22,294 nt of DNA from CAYNLK01 sp964398055. Lineage in GTDB: Bacteria; Chloroflexota; Anaerolineae; 4572-78; J111. Below are positions 1 to 7,765 of this stretch, piece by piece (position 1 is the stretch's first letter; each line of letters opens with the position of its first letter). A model generated the notes under the pieces. It ran no database searches and was not told the origin of the DNA. It worked only from the letters and a program-made list of their open reading frames with translations. Position numbers and translations under genes: made by a program. The stretch is taken from assembly GCA_964398055.1 (NCBI GenBank), contig CAYNLK010000081.1:1-22294 (forward strand), written 5' to 3'.

Positions 1-47
1 CTATTCGCCTGAAACAATAGAAACTCCTTCTATTCGCCAGAAAACAA
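1..47. repeat. Imperfect short direct repeat upstream of the flippase fusion gene
   Basis: Two near-identical copies are seen: CTATTCGCCTGAAACAA at 1-17 and CTATTCGCCAGAAAACAA at 30-47, offset by 29 bp. They differ by one substitution and one inserted A. The window edge cuts the left side, so more copies may lie upstream. The pair could be part of a longer tandem array or a regulator-binding pair; nothing here decides which. Confidence 0.45.
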
Positions 48-77
48 GGTGTCAGATCAACACGCAGGCGGAGGTCC

Positions 78-2633
78 GTGCGCAATTTAATCTCCGTAGT
101 GGCCCGCAACTCATTCTTTGGCGCCTTTGGCAAGCTCAGCGTTAAGGTACTCTCATTTGCTTTTACCATTGTCATCATCCGCTGGCTGGGCGATGAAGGC
201 TACGGCCAATATACCCTGATCTGGTCTTATGTCACCATCTTTGCCATGCTGTCCGACGCCGGGTTGGGCATGTACGCCATACGCGAGATTGCCAAGCAAA
301 AGGCCGGCAGCGGCTATATAGCCGGAAATATCATCGCGCTGCGGCTAGTGCTGGCGCTGCTAACCATTGGCCTGATTATGGCCGCCACCTGGCTGCTGGG
401 TTACCCGGCCGACTTTCTCCGGTTGGTCTTCCTGGCCAGCCTGATCCTGATCCTTTACGCCCTGGAAGACCCGCTTGAAGCTGTGCTGCAGGCCCGGGAA
501 CGCTTTGACTTGGCCGCGGCGGTGGTCATTGCCGGCCAGTTGGTTTTTGTGGCCGCCGGAGCACTCTTCTTACAGCTGGGCTGGGACATCACCGGTCTGA
601 TCCTAGCGGGGCTGCTCAATGTGCTGGCGGCTATGCTGCTGGCCTGGCGACTAGTGAGCAGCTCCGGGGAGAAGCTACACTGGCGGCTGGCCCCGCTCCG
701 CTGGCCAAGCTACTTGCGGGCCTCCTTTTCCTTTGGCCTGATCAAATTCTGGCTCAGTTGGTCGCTCAAGCTGGATACGATCATTCTGGCCTGGTTTTGG
801 TCGCACCAGGTGGTGGGCTGGTACGCCGCGGCCTACGCCATTATTACCGGTTTGCTGCTACTCTCCAACTCGATCAATGCCGCCCTTTATCCCAGCCTGA
901 GCCGGCAATTTTTGCACCGGCCGGGCAGCATCGGCCCACTTTCAAACCTGATCCTCAAATATTTGCTGGTGCTTTCTTTGCCCATAGCCGTTGGCCTTTC
1001 GCTTACGGCTGAGGCCTGGGTCGGGCTGCTCTACGGTCCCGATTTTGCCCCGGCGGTCGTCGCCCTGGCGGTGTTGGCCTGGGCCATCCCCCTGACTTTC
1101 TGTTCCGAATATCTACGCTACCTGCTGCTGATTACCGACCAGGAGCGCCAGGCGGCCTGGTCGCTGGGGCTGGCGGTGTTGCTGATTGCGTTGCTCAACC
1201 TGGCGCTGGTGCCATCGTACGGGATATTGGCCGCGGCCGGCATCGTGGTTGTGGTTGAAGCCGGCCTGGTGTTACTCTATCTGAGGCAGCTCCGGACTCA
1301 GTTGGTGGCACCGGATTGGATTGACGTTTTGGTAAAACCCGGCCTGGCCGGCCTGATTTTACTGGTGAGCCTCAAGTTGGTAGCTGAGGCGCCCCTAGTC
1401 GGCCAGGTGGTGGTTGGGAGCCTGAGTTATGTGGCCGCCTGCGGGCTGCTCGGCGTGGTCAAACCGGCCGAGTATCTGCCCCTCTACTCGAGGTTGCGCC
1501 GCTACACCCCGGCGAGCGTGCCGGTCTCGAGGAACAGAAAAGCTGACCGCCCCGGACCTCTGGTGACTGTCTTCATCCCAGCTTATAATGCCGGCTCATT
1601 CGTGGCTCAGGCCGTCAACAGTGTTTTGGCCCAAAGCTACCCCCATTACGAACTGATCGTTATCGATGACGGCTCAACCGACGATACGGCCGCCGTGCTG
1701 GCGCCATATCGGGCCGAGCCGAAGGTTAGGCTCTATCGTAATCCGGACAATATCGGCATGGCTCCCACCTGGAATATGGGGTTGAAATTGGCCCAGGGGC
1801 AACTGGTAGCCAAGCTCGACGCCGATGATTTCTACGAACCCAACTATCTCCAAACGGTGGTCGACTTCTGGCGCAAGCAGCCGCAGGCGGGCCTGATTTT
1901 TTCCGGGCTGAATTTGATCTATCCCGATGGACGCCGGGAAGCGGAGATGTTCTCCCTACGCTCCTGGGTTCGTAACCGGGAGAGCTTTTTGCCGACGCTG
2001 CTGCAACTGTGCATGCTGCGTTCGCCGACCATCTGTGTACGCCGCGACTGCTATGACCATGTGGGCGGCTTCATTGAGCAGATGCAAATCCACGCCGACT
2101 GGGAGATGTGGGTGCGGCTGGCTGCACATTACCCGGTCGGCTTCATCGCTCGCCGCCTGGCTAATTACCGCATGGCCTACGGCCAGAATGTTACCGCCCA
2201 GGCCGCTCTAAACGGTAACAGTATGGCTGATTTGCAGCTCTGGCTGGAGCTGCTGGCCGCCGGCCAACTACCCTACACCTTAAGCCAACCGGAAATGCAG
2301 CAATTTTACTGGGGCATCTATGAAGCGGAAATGCACTTTGCCGGCATGGCCGCTTTTTACAACAGCCCAGCTATGCAAGCGGCCTACACCAGCTTTGCCG
2401 AGAAAATTCTGCCGAAACAGCCTCCGGCCGCAGAGTTGGAACGGATGCGCCAGGTCTATACCGATCTGCACCAGGGCATCTGCGCCTTTCGGGCCAACCA
2501 ACTGCCGGAAGCGCAGCGCTATTTTTTACAGGCTATCAAAACCGGCCCCCGTTATTGCCGGCGCCTTTGGATCTGGAACAAGTTAATGCTCACTTACGTT
2601 GGTCGGACTAAGTGGGGGATTATGTATAAGTAG
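78..2633 (+). CDS. Flippase (Wzx/MOP superfamily) fused to GT2 glycosyltransferase
   Basis: An 851-residue fusion. Residues 1 to about 480 are a polytopic membrane domain of the polysaccharide transporter (Wzx/RfbX-like, MOP superfamily) type. The N-terminal pattern with RWLGDEGYGQYTL near residues 35-50 is typical and supports the GTG start. A GGAGG lies at 70-74, only 3 nt from the GTG, which is closer than usual. Residues about 494-735 are a GT2 domain (GT-A fold) with VTVFIPAYNAG from 496, DDGSTD at 530-535 and the metal-binding DAD at 581-583. The last ~110 residues are helical and include one TPR-like stretch (GICAFRANQLPEAQRYF). Such flippases are usually about 430-500 residues and stand alone, so this is an uncommon fusion. 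Likely role: flip the lipid-linked glycan and add a sugar at the same site. The two domain calls are strong; the coupling is inference. Confidence 0.88.
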   Translation: MRNLISVVARNSFFGAFGKLSVKVLSFAFTIVIIRWLGDEGYGQYTLIWSYVTIFAMLSDAGLGMYAIREIAKQKAGSGYIAGNIIALRLVLALLTIGLIMAATWLLGYPADFLRLVFLASLILILYALEDPLEAVLQARERFDLAAAVVIAGQLVFVAAGALFLQLGWDITGLILAGLLNVLAAMLLAWRLVSSSGEKLHWRLAPLRWPSYLRASFSFGLIKFWLSWSLKLDTIILAWFWSHQVVGWYAAAYAIITGLLLLSNSINAALYPSLSRQFLHRPGSIGPLSNLILKYLLVLSLPIAVGLSLTAEAWVGLLYGPDFAPAVVALAVLAWAIPLTFCSEYLRYLLLITDQERQAAWSLGLAVLLIALLNLALVPSYGILAAAGIVVVVEAGLVLLYLRQLRTQLVAPDWIDVLVKPGLAGLILLVSLKLVAEAPLVGQVVVGSLSYVAACGLLGVVKPAEYLPLYSRLRRYTPASVPVSRNRKADRPGPLVTVFIPAYNAGSFVAQAVNSVLAQSYPHYELIVIDDGSTDDTAAVLAPYRAEPKVRLYRNPDNIGMAPTWNMGLKLAQGQLVAKLDADDFYEPNYLQTVVDFWRKQPQAGLIFSGLNLIYPDGRREAEMFSLRSWVRNRESFLPTLLQLCMLRSPTICVRRDCYDHVGGFIEQMQIHADWEMWVRLAAHYPVGFIARRLANYRMAYGQNVTAQAALNGNSMADLQLWLELLAAGQLPYTLSQPEMQQFYWGIYEAEMHFAGMAAFYNSPAMQAAYTSFAEKILPKQPPAAELERMRQVYTDLHQGICAFRANQLPEAQRYFLQAIKTGPRYCRRLWIWNKLMLTYVGRTKWGIMYK

Positions 2634-2650
2634 GGCCCGATCAACCGCCG

Positions 2651-5194
2651 ATGCCGCCAGAATTTAGTGCTCTTTGGTATATCTTTTCAATCAGTTTACT
2701 GCTATTGAGTTCAGGCTTAATTTCGGTCTATGCAGCGAAACTGGTCAACGAAAGGTTCTGGGTTTTTGCCGGCGCTGCTGCTCTGCAACTAGGTTTGATC
2801 AGCACAATTACCTCTTTGTTTCACCAACTGACGCCGCTGGCCTGGCTGATCACCCAGGTCATCATTTGCGGGTCGATTATTGCTTATCTAAAATATTTTA
2901 CCAAATTTTCCTTCAAGCTTGCCCCTTACCAGGCTATATCAGCTGCCCTTCAACTAGGGTTAAGGTCTTTTTGGGGGTCCCTGGCAACGCTCCATCTGGC
3001 CGGGGTAGTTGCGCTGTTGGGTCTTGTCGCCCTGGTCTTATTGTCTGGCCTGGTACAATATTTCGTCCCCATTACCCATCCTGGCTATGGTGATGAGCGG
3101 ATGTATCACGCCTCGCGAGTGTTATACTGGTTACAGTATCAGAGTGTCCTGCCCTACATTACCCACAACGACCGACAAGTTGTCTTTAGTTTCGGCGGTG
3201 AACTATTTTTCTTGTGGCCTTTACTCTTCACCAGAACAGAACTGATTGGGCGGATGGTTTTCTGGCTGGGATATCCTGCTGCAATTGTTGGTCTCTATAC
3301 ACTGCTGCGAGTTTTAAAAGTTGATCGAGCCGGTGCAATTGTTGGCGTCCTCATCTTTGCCGCTACACCACTTGTGCTCACCTACTCAACCGGCTTAAAA
3401 CCCGATTTATGGCTTGCCTTTTTTGTGATTGGCCTGGGTTTCTGGGTGGTGCAAGCCAACGAGAATAGGACCAGAGTTCGCCAATATCTTTTCTGGCTGG
3501 GTCTATTTCTGATGCTAAGCGTAAATATCAAGTTTACGACTATGGCGCTGATCTTGCCAGTTCTAGCTCTCCCGTGGCTGGTAGGTCTACCCGGCGGCCG
3601 GGTAGGCGCACTCGGCTCAATTTTGCTGGGCGCCGCGCTTGGCTTACTGGGCAGCGGGTTGATCATTACGTTTGGTTTCAATTGGGTCAATTACGACCAT
3701 ATCCTGGGGCCAGCCGCTATGCGCCAGATTCACGCCAGCGACCTTAACCTGACCCAACTTTACACCCACACCGTTCGTCTGCCCTTGTTGCTGTTTGAAT
3801 TGCCGGTGGTGCCGGCCGAGGCAGTTAGAAATAGCCTGACTGAATTGGGAAATGGAGCTATTGCTTTTCTGGGTGCAGCCAATCCCCTCCCGCTCGAGCA
3901 TAGCGCGGGCTGGCCTGGCTATTATGTTTATACCATGCCTCCGTCCGCCAACCGATTCTCGCTAGCTGGGATGGTTTGGTTGCCGGTACTGGCCATCGGT
4001 TTGATCGGGGTAATAAAAGAGTGCTGCAAAAGTTGGCCCTATGTTCGCTTAACTTCACTATCCCTGCTGATAATATTTGATATAGTGTTACTCTTCAGCA
4101 TTGTTTTTTTGATTCGCTGGATGACCAGCGCCGGCTTGCCAGATCGATTTCTAGTGGCCCCCTATGCTCTAGGCGTGGCCATCGGGGTGGCTATGGTCAG
4201 TCCACGACTGGCTGGCCATAAAATCATCACCGTAACCGCCATCATTCTAGTCTTGTTTATGGTCTATCCCTCGCTGCGCCTGCAAATTTTAAGGGTGCAG
4301 GCCGCAGTTACTGCCTTCCGGCCGGTAGAACAGCTAGACTCGCCCTTTTCCGAAGCCCTGGATAATATCCCGGAACAGGCCCGTATTCTATTTGTCGGTT
4401 CGCAGGCTGTGGCCGACTATCCCCTTTTTGCGCCCCGGAGTGGCTATAGCCATTGGGTCGTCCCGTGGGGAAAATTGCCTTTTGATCGTAACCGGCTGGA
4501 GGAGTTGATTAAAGCTCACCGGATCAGCCACGTGTTAATCGAGAATGATCATCAAGTTGACCTCCATTGGGATCCGCCATTACAAACCAGTGGTTTTGTT
4601 GACTGGCTAGCCAAAAATTCCGGTTTCAGGGAAGTAGCGCTGGCTACCGGGCGTATGCGTCTTTTTGAAACTAGCGAATTGAACGAGGTTAGATGGCAAG
4701 AGTTGGAGCGTAGTTTGGGCATAACTCAGGCCCCAGCTCAATTCCCGTTGATCACGGTTGCCGATGCCCTGCACCATCAAGTTGGTGTCGCCCCGACTGC
4801 TTTGAGGTCCTACTGGCCCATCGAAGCTGGCGAAACGGCGGAACAAGGTTTTGTCTGGTTGGGTCAAGGGATGAATGAGGGGTTGGCCGGAGTCTTATGG
4901 TCTAGAGAACAGCGCCAGGTATTATTACGTTTTGAGGTTTCGTCCGGCCCTGATCAGACCAATTCTGCCCAAACGGTTCAGTTGGCCGGCCTGGTCAATG
5001 GTCGTTTTGTTACAGTCGAGCAGACTTTTACCGGGCCTACCTCGCTGGTTTTTACTGTGCCTCTTAGACCAGGCCGGAATAGGTTCTATTTTGGCGTGGC
5101 GACTGAGACGGCCAGGTCGTTTCAGCTAATTGGAGCCAAACAGCCCATTGCAGCCGGTTTACACGGGGTGTTGGTAGAACCATTCCCACAATGA
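2651..5194 (+). CDS. GT-C/GT39-like multi-pass membrane protein with extracytoplasmic C-terminal tail
   Basis: 847 residues. About 540 residues of hydrophobic segments are followed by a soluble tail of about 300. The first large outward loop holds HPGYGDERMYHAS with D148-E149, matching the acidic motif that GT-C enzymes (ArnT/PMT-like) carry in that loop. Members use polyprenyl-phosphate sugars as donors outside the membrane. The tail begins with a small alpha/beta region (ILFVGSQAVADYPLF) and ends with a beta-rich module at about 700-830 (EGLAGVLWSREQRQVLLRFE ... PLRPGRNRFYFGV), which looks like a sandwich or carbohydrate-binding fold. The ATG is 17 nt after the previous stop, so the two are probably co-transcribed. 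GC is visibly lower than in the neighbours downstream of 5700. The stop at 5192-5194 may be recent (see the remnant frame that follows). Donor and acceptor cannot be told from sequence. Confidence 0.75.
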   Translation: MPPEFSALWYIFSISLLLLSSGLISVYAAKLVNERFWVFAGAAALQLGLISTITSLFHQLTPLAWLITQVIICGSIIAYLKYFTKFSFKLAPYQAISAALQLGLRSFWGSLATLHLAGVVALLGLVALVLLSGLVQYFVPITHPGYGDERMYHASRVLYWLQYQSVLPYITHNDRQVVFSFGGELFFLWPLLFTRTELIGRMVFWLGYPAAIVGLYTLLRVLKVDRAGAIVGVLIFAATPLVLTYSTGLKPDLWLAFFVIGLGFWVVQANENRTRVRQYLFWLGLFLMLSVNIKFTTMALILPVLALPWLVGLPGGRVGALGSILLGAALGLLGSGLIITFGFNWVNYDHILGPAAMRQIHASDLNLTQLYTHTVRLPLLLFELPVVPAEAVRNSLTELGNGAIAFLGAANPLPLEHSAGWPGYYVYTMPPSANRFSLAGMVWLPVLAIGLIGVIKECCKSWPYVRLTSLSLLIIFDIVLLFSIVFLIRWMTSAGLPDRFLVAPYALGVAIGVAMVSPRLAGHKIITVTAIILVLFMVYPSLRLQILRVQAAVTAFRPVEQLDSPFSEALDNIPEQARILFVGSQAVADYPLFAPRSGYSHWVVPWGKLPFDRNRLEELIKAHRISHVLIENDHQVDLHWDPPLQTSGFVDWLAKNSGFREVALATGRMRLFETSELNEVRWQELERSLGITQAPAQFPLITVADALHHQVGVAPTALRSYWPIEAGETAEQGFVWLGQGMNEGLAGVLWSREQRQVLLRFEVSSGPDQTNSAQTVQLAGLVNGRFVTVEQTFTGPTSLVFTVPLRPGRNRFYFGVATETARSFQLIGAKQPIAAGLHGVLVEPFPQ

Positions 5195-5215
5195 GGCCGT
5201 GAAATAATGTTTCTG

Positions 5216-5368
5216 GTAACTACTCAGGCTGGCGCGACTAAAGTCGCTTTTGCGGGGCTTTCAGCCATAATGTCCGCCGGCGCGGACAAAAAGTAGCCCG
5301 TCCGTGTAGGCGGACGGTTGGCTTTAGCCCTAAAGGTGCGGTTTCAACCGCTAAGGCTGAGCAGTTAC
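5216..5368. mobile_element. MITE-like palindromic element with inverted ends and 4-bp flanking duplication
   Basis: The 153-bp element has ends GTAACTACTCAGGCT (5216-5230) and AGGCTGAGCAGTTAC (5354-5368), complementary at 13 of 15 positions. TCTG at 5212-5215 is repeated at 5369-5372, as expected of a target-site duplication. Inside are five perfect mini-hairpins: GCGAC-TAAA-GTCGC (5234-5247), GTCCGC-CGGC-GCGGAC (5272-5287), CCGTCCG/CGGACGG (5298-5317), GGCT-TT-AGCC (5320-5329) and GCGGTT-TC-AACCGC (5338-5351). It has no coding capacity, so it would need a transposase (or RAYT-like enzyme) supplied elsewhere. Together with its flanks it fills the 506-bp gap between the membrane protein and the next glycosyltransferase. 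The transcript could fold strongly here and separate the two transcription units. Confidence 0.72.
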
Positions 5369-5372
5369 TCTG

Positions 5373-5666
5373 GTCATTGAAATTGCGGCCGGTCGAGCGG
5401 GTACATTAAAATTGGCGGGCGACTTTGTGGTGAGTCCCAACTTATCAGATGCGGTCACTGCTGATATTTTGATTAGAACCAGTTCCGGCTATAATAAGCT
5501 GCTTACTGTGGGGCAGGGTCATAATGTGGCCGAGATTCCCGTTGAAGCTGGGGCAACCGAAATAATGTTTATTCCTGTAAATTCGTCTGTTAAGAACTCC
5601 GAACGCGTTGCCAATCATTCTACCGGTCCGGGCGTCCGTAACTTGCAGATTGTTGACTTCAAGTAG
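5373..5666 (+). pseudogene. Remnant beta-rich module, reading frame interrupted by the MITE-like element
   Basis: An open frame ends at TAG 5664-5666. It encodes a beta-rich sequence (VIEIAAGRAGTLKLAGDF ... HNVAEIPVEAGATEIMFIP) with no transmembrane segment. It has no convincing start of its own: a TTG at 5412 has no clear ribosome site. If 5216-5372 (element plus one TCTG copy) is removed, this frame joins 5195-5215 without a shift and reads from ATG 5207 as MFL-VIEIAAG. The rebuilt stretch REIMFLVIEIAAG resembles RQVLLRFEVSSG in the tail of the upstream membrane protein. So this is probably a second copy of that sandwich module, once part of the upstream gene (now separated by the TGA at 5192) or a small separate gene. 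Function unknown; probably not expressed as drawn. Confidence 0.55.
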
Positions 5667-5700
5667 CCAACATCTTTAATTTGTGGGGATTGGTTAGAGA

Positions 5701-6546
5701 ATGTTGCCCAAAATCTCGGTCATCACACCCTCCTTTAACCAGGCTGCCTACATTCGGGCCGCCATCGACAGCGTCCTGTCCCAAAACTACCCTGCCCTTG
5801 AGTATCTGGTCATCGATGGCGGTTCCACCGACGGCAGCCTCGACATCCTGCGCCAGTATGAAGGTAGCCTGAATTGGCTCTCAGAACCGGATGAGGGCCA
5901 GGCCCAGGCTATCAACAAGGGCTTCAAAAAAGCCAGCGGCGAGATTGTAGCCTGGCTCAACTCTGACGATATCTATCTGCCCGGCGCGTTGCCGCGTGTG
6001 GCCGATTTTTTCAGCCGCCAGCCCGACATCGATCTGGTTTATGGCGACTATTACGTGATCGATTCCCAGGGTACTGTCTTGTTGAAGAAAAAAGAGATCC
6101 CCTTTGATTACCGGATTCTACTGTACGGGTTGGATTATATCGGCCAGCCGGCCACTTTTTTTCGACGGCGGGTTTTGGAACGGATCGGCTATCTGGATGA
6201 GCGGTTGCATTACGGCCTGGATTGGGAATATTGGTTGCGACTGGCCAGTCGCGGCGGCAAATTGGCCTTGTTGCCCAGCTATCTGGCCGCGATCCGCTGG
6301 CAGCCGGCGGCCAAAACCCTGGTTGCGCCCCCCGGCCTGGCCGCCGAAAATCAGGCCATTCGTGACCGTTATTGGGACCGGCCCAGGTTCAGCTCGCCGC
6401 GGCGGCAGCAGCTCTATGCGGCCTGGTTGAACAAATTCTATCGTTTCAAGCGGCAGGCTCTTAAATTGCTCTTGCGCCGCACGATCGATTTTCCACCCGG
6501 CCACTGGGTTATGCGCCAACAGCAACAGCGGGCCAAAGTTGGGTAG
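5701..6546 (+). CDS. GT2 family glycosyltransferase
   Basis: 281 residues, the usual size for a single-domain GT-A enzyme. KISVITPSFNQAAYI (4-18) begins the nucleotide-sugar fold, IDGGSTDGS (38-46) follows, and the metal/donor motif is SDD at 88-90 in WLNSDDIYLPGA. RIGYLDERLHYGLDWEYWLR further on is the acceptor-side pattern with the likely catalytic acidic residues (LDE, DWEYW). There is no signal peptide. The C-terminal ~45 residues are basic and could touch the membrane. The enzyme transfers a sugar from a nucleotide-sugar to the growing lipid-linked glycan in the cytoplasm; which sugar is not known. It opens a tight run of three transferases. GC rises sharply here relative to the region before it. 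Confidence 0.9.
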   Translation: MLPKISVITPSFNQAAYIRAAIDSVLSQNYPALEYLVIDGGSTDGSLDILRQYEGSLNWLSEPDEGQAQAINKGFKKASGEIVAWLNSDDIYLPGALPRVADFFSRQPDIDLVYGDYYVIDSQGTVLLKKKEIPFDYRILLYGLDYIGQPATFFRRRVLERIGYLDERLHYGLDWEYWLRLASRGGKLALLPSYLAAIRWQPAAKTLVAPPGLAAENQAIRDRYWDRPRFSSPRRQQLYAAWLNKFYRFKRQALKLLLRRTIDFPPGHWVMRQQQQRAKVG

Positions 6547-6553
6547 CCCACCA

Positions 6554-7765
6554 ATGCGGATATTACTGGTGCATAATCGCTATCAGCAGGCCGGCGGCGA
6601 GGATCGGGTGGTCGCCCAGGAGGCCGCCTTGCTGCGCCGGTATGGCCACACGGTCATTGAATATTATCGGACCAATGACGAACTGCTTGACCTCAACGTG
6701 GCGGCCAAAGTCCGGTTAGCCCGGCGGCTGATCTGGGCCAACGATGCTGTTCAGGCGTTGACTGCCCTGATTGCCCAAGAGCAACCGGAGGTGGCCCATA
6801 TACACAATACCTTGATGATGGTTTCGCCGGCGGTCTATTCGGCCTGCCAGCAGGCCGGCCTGCCGGTCGTCCAAACCTTACATAACTATCGGTTGCTCTG
6901 CCCCGCCGCTACCTTTTATCGGAATGGCGGACCGTGTGAAAAATGTTTGTCCAAAAGTTTAGCCTGGCCGGGCGTACTCTATGGCTGCTACCGTCAATCC
7001 CGGCTGGAGAGCGCTGCCATTGCGACCATGCTGGCGGTCCATCGCTGGCTCAAAACCTGGCAAACCCAGATCGACCTTTACCTGACGCCTACCCATTTCG
7101 TTCGCCAGAAATTTATCGAGGGCGGCTTTCCGCCCGAGAAGCTGTTGGTCAAACCTCACTTTGTCTACCCCGATCCCGGTCCCAAAGCAGTAGCCGGCGA
7201 CTATGGGCTGTATGTGGGCCGGCTTGCTCCCGAAAAGGGGCTTAGGCTCTTACTGCGGGCCTGGCAGCCACTCCAGCATATTCCGCTCAAAATTGCCGGT
7301 GATGGGCCACTCCGGGCTGAGCTGGCCCAGTTCATTCAAGCACACGCGATGGGCCAGGTCGAATTGTTGGGGTCACGCCCGGCGGCGGAGGTCGTTAGCC
7401 TGATGAAAGGGGCCCGCTTCTTGGTCTGGCCCTCGGAATTATATGAGACTTTTGGACTGGTGGCGGTTGAAGCCTTTGCCTGCGGGCTGCCGGTCATCGC
7501 CGCCCGCCTGGGGGCAATGGCCGAAATCGTTAGCGATAGCCGGACCGGCCGCCACTTTGAACCGGGCCAGGTTGAAGCCCTGCGGGCCGTGGTGGCGTGG
7601 GCCTGGGACCATCCTCAAGAAATAACCGCGCTGGGCCAGGCCGCCCGTTCCGAATATGAAACGCTCTACACGGCCGAGCGAAACCATACGCTGCTTTTGG
7701 ATACGTATCAGCGAGTTATCGCCCGAAAAGGCGCCTCAGCACGTTTGAAGTTTGAGACCGGATGA
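6554..7765 (+). CDS. GT4 family glycosyltransferase
   Basis: 403 residues from ATG 6554, which opens directly with MRILLVHNRYQQAGGEDRV, the classical start of this GT4 subgroup. The frame stays open upstream to a TTG at 6539, but that would overlap the preceding gene and add five unconserved residues, so I chose the ATG. The N-terminal Rossmann domain carries the glycine loop QAGGEDRV. A cysteine-containing stretch (LLCPAATFYRNGGPCEKC, with a third Cys in VLYGCYRQ) is typical of the subgroup. The C-terminal domain has YVGRLAPEKGL and the E-x7-E nucleotide-sugar motif in LYETFGLVAVEAFACGLPV. It is a cytoplasmic retaining transferase adding one sugar to the lipid-linked chain. It ends by a 4-nt overlap (ATGA) with the next gene, so the two are translationally coupled. 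Confidence 0.92.
   Translation: MRILLVHNRYQQAGGEDRVVAQEAALLRRYGHTVIEYYRTNDELLDLNVAAKVRLARRLIWANDAVQALTALIAQEQPEVAHIHNTLMMVSPAVYSACQQAGLPVVQTLHNYRLLCPAATFYRNGGPCEKCLSKSLAWPGVLYGCYRQSRLESAAIATMLAVHRWLKTWQTQIDLYLTPTHFVRQKFIEGGFPPEKLLVKPHFVYPDPGPKAVAGDYGLYVGRLAPEKGLRLLLRAWQPLQHIPLKIAGDGPLRAELAQFIQAHAMGQVELLGSRPAAEVVSLMKGARFLVWPSELYETFGLVAVEAFACGLPVIAARLGAMAEIVSDSRTGRHFEPGQVEALRAVVAWAWDHPQEITALGQAARSEYETLYTAERNHTLLLDTYQRVIARKGASARLKFETG

Noticed and set aside
5216..5368. The cluster of palindromes as a CRISPR array or tRNA-like gene
   Set aside because: The palindromes differ from one another, there is no repeat-spacer periodicity, and no cloverleaf or cas gene is seen.
6539..6553. TTG 6539 as the start of the GT4 gene
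   Set aside because: It would overlap the previous gene and add MGSPP before a canonical N-terminus that begins at ATG 6554.
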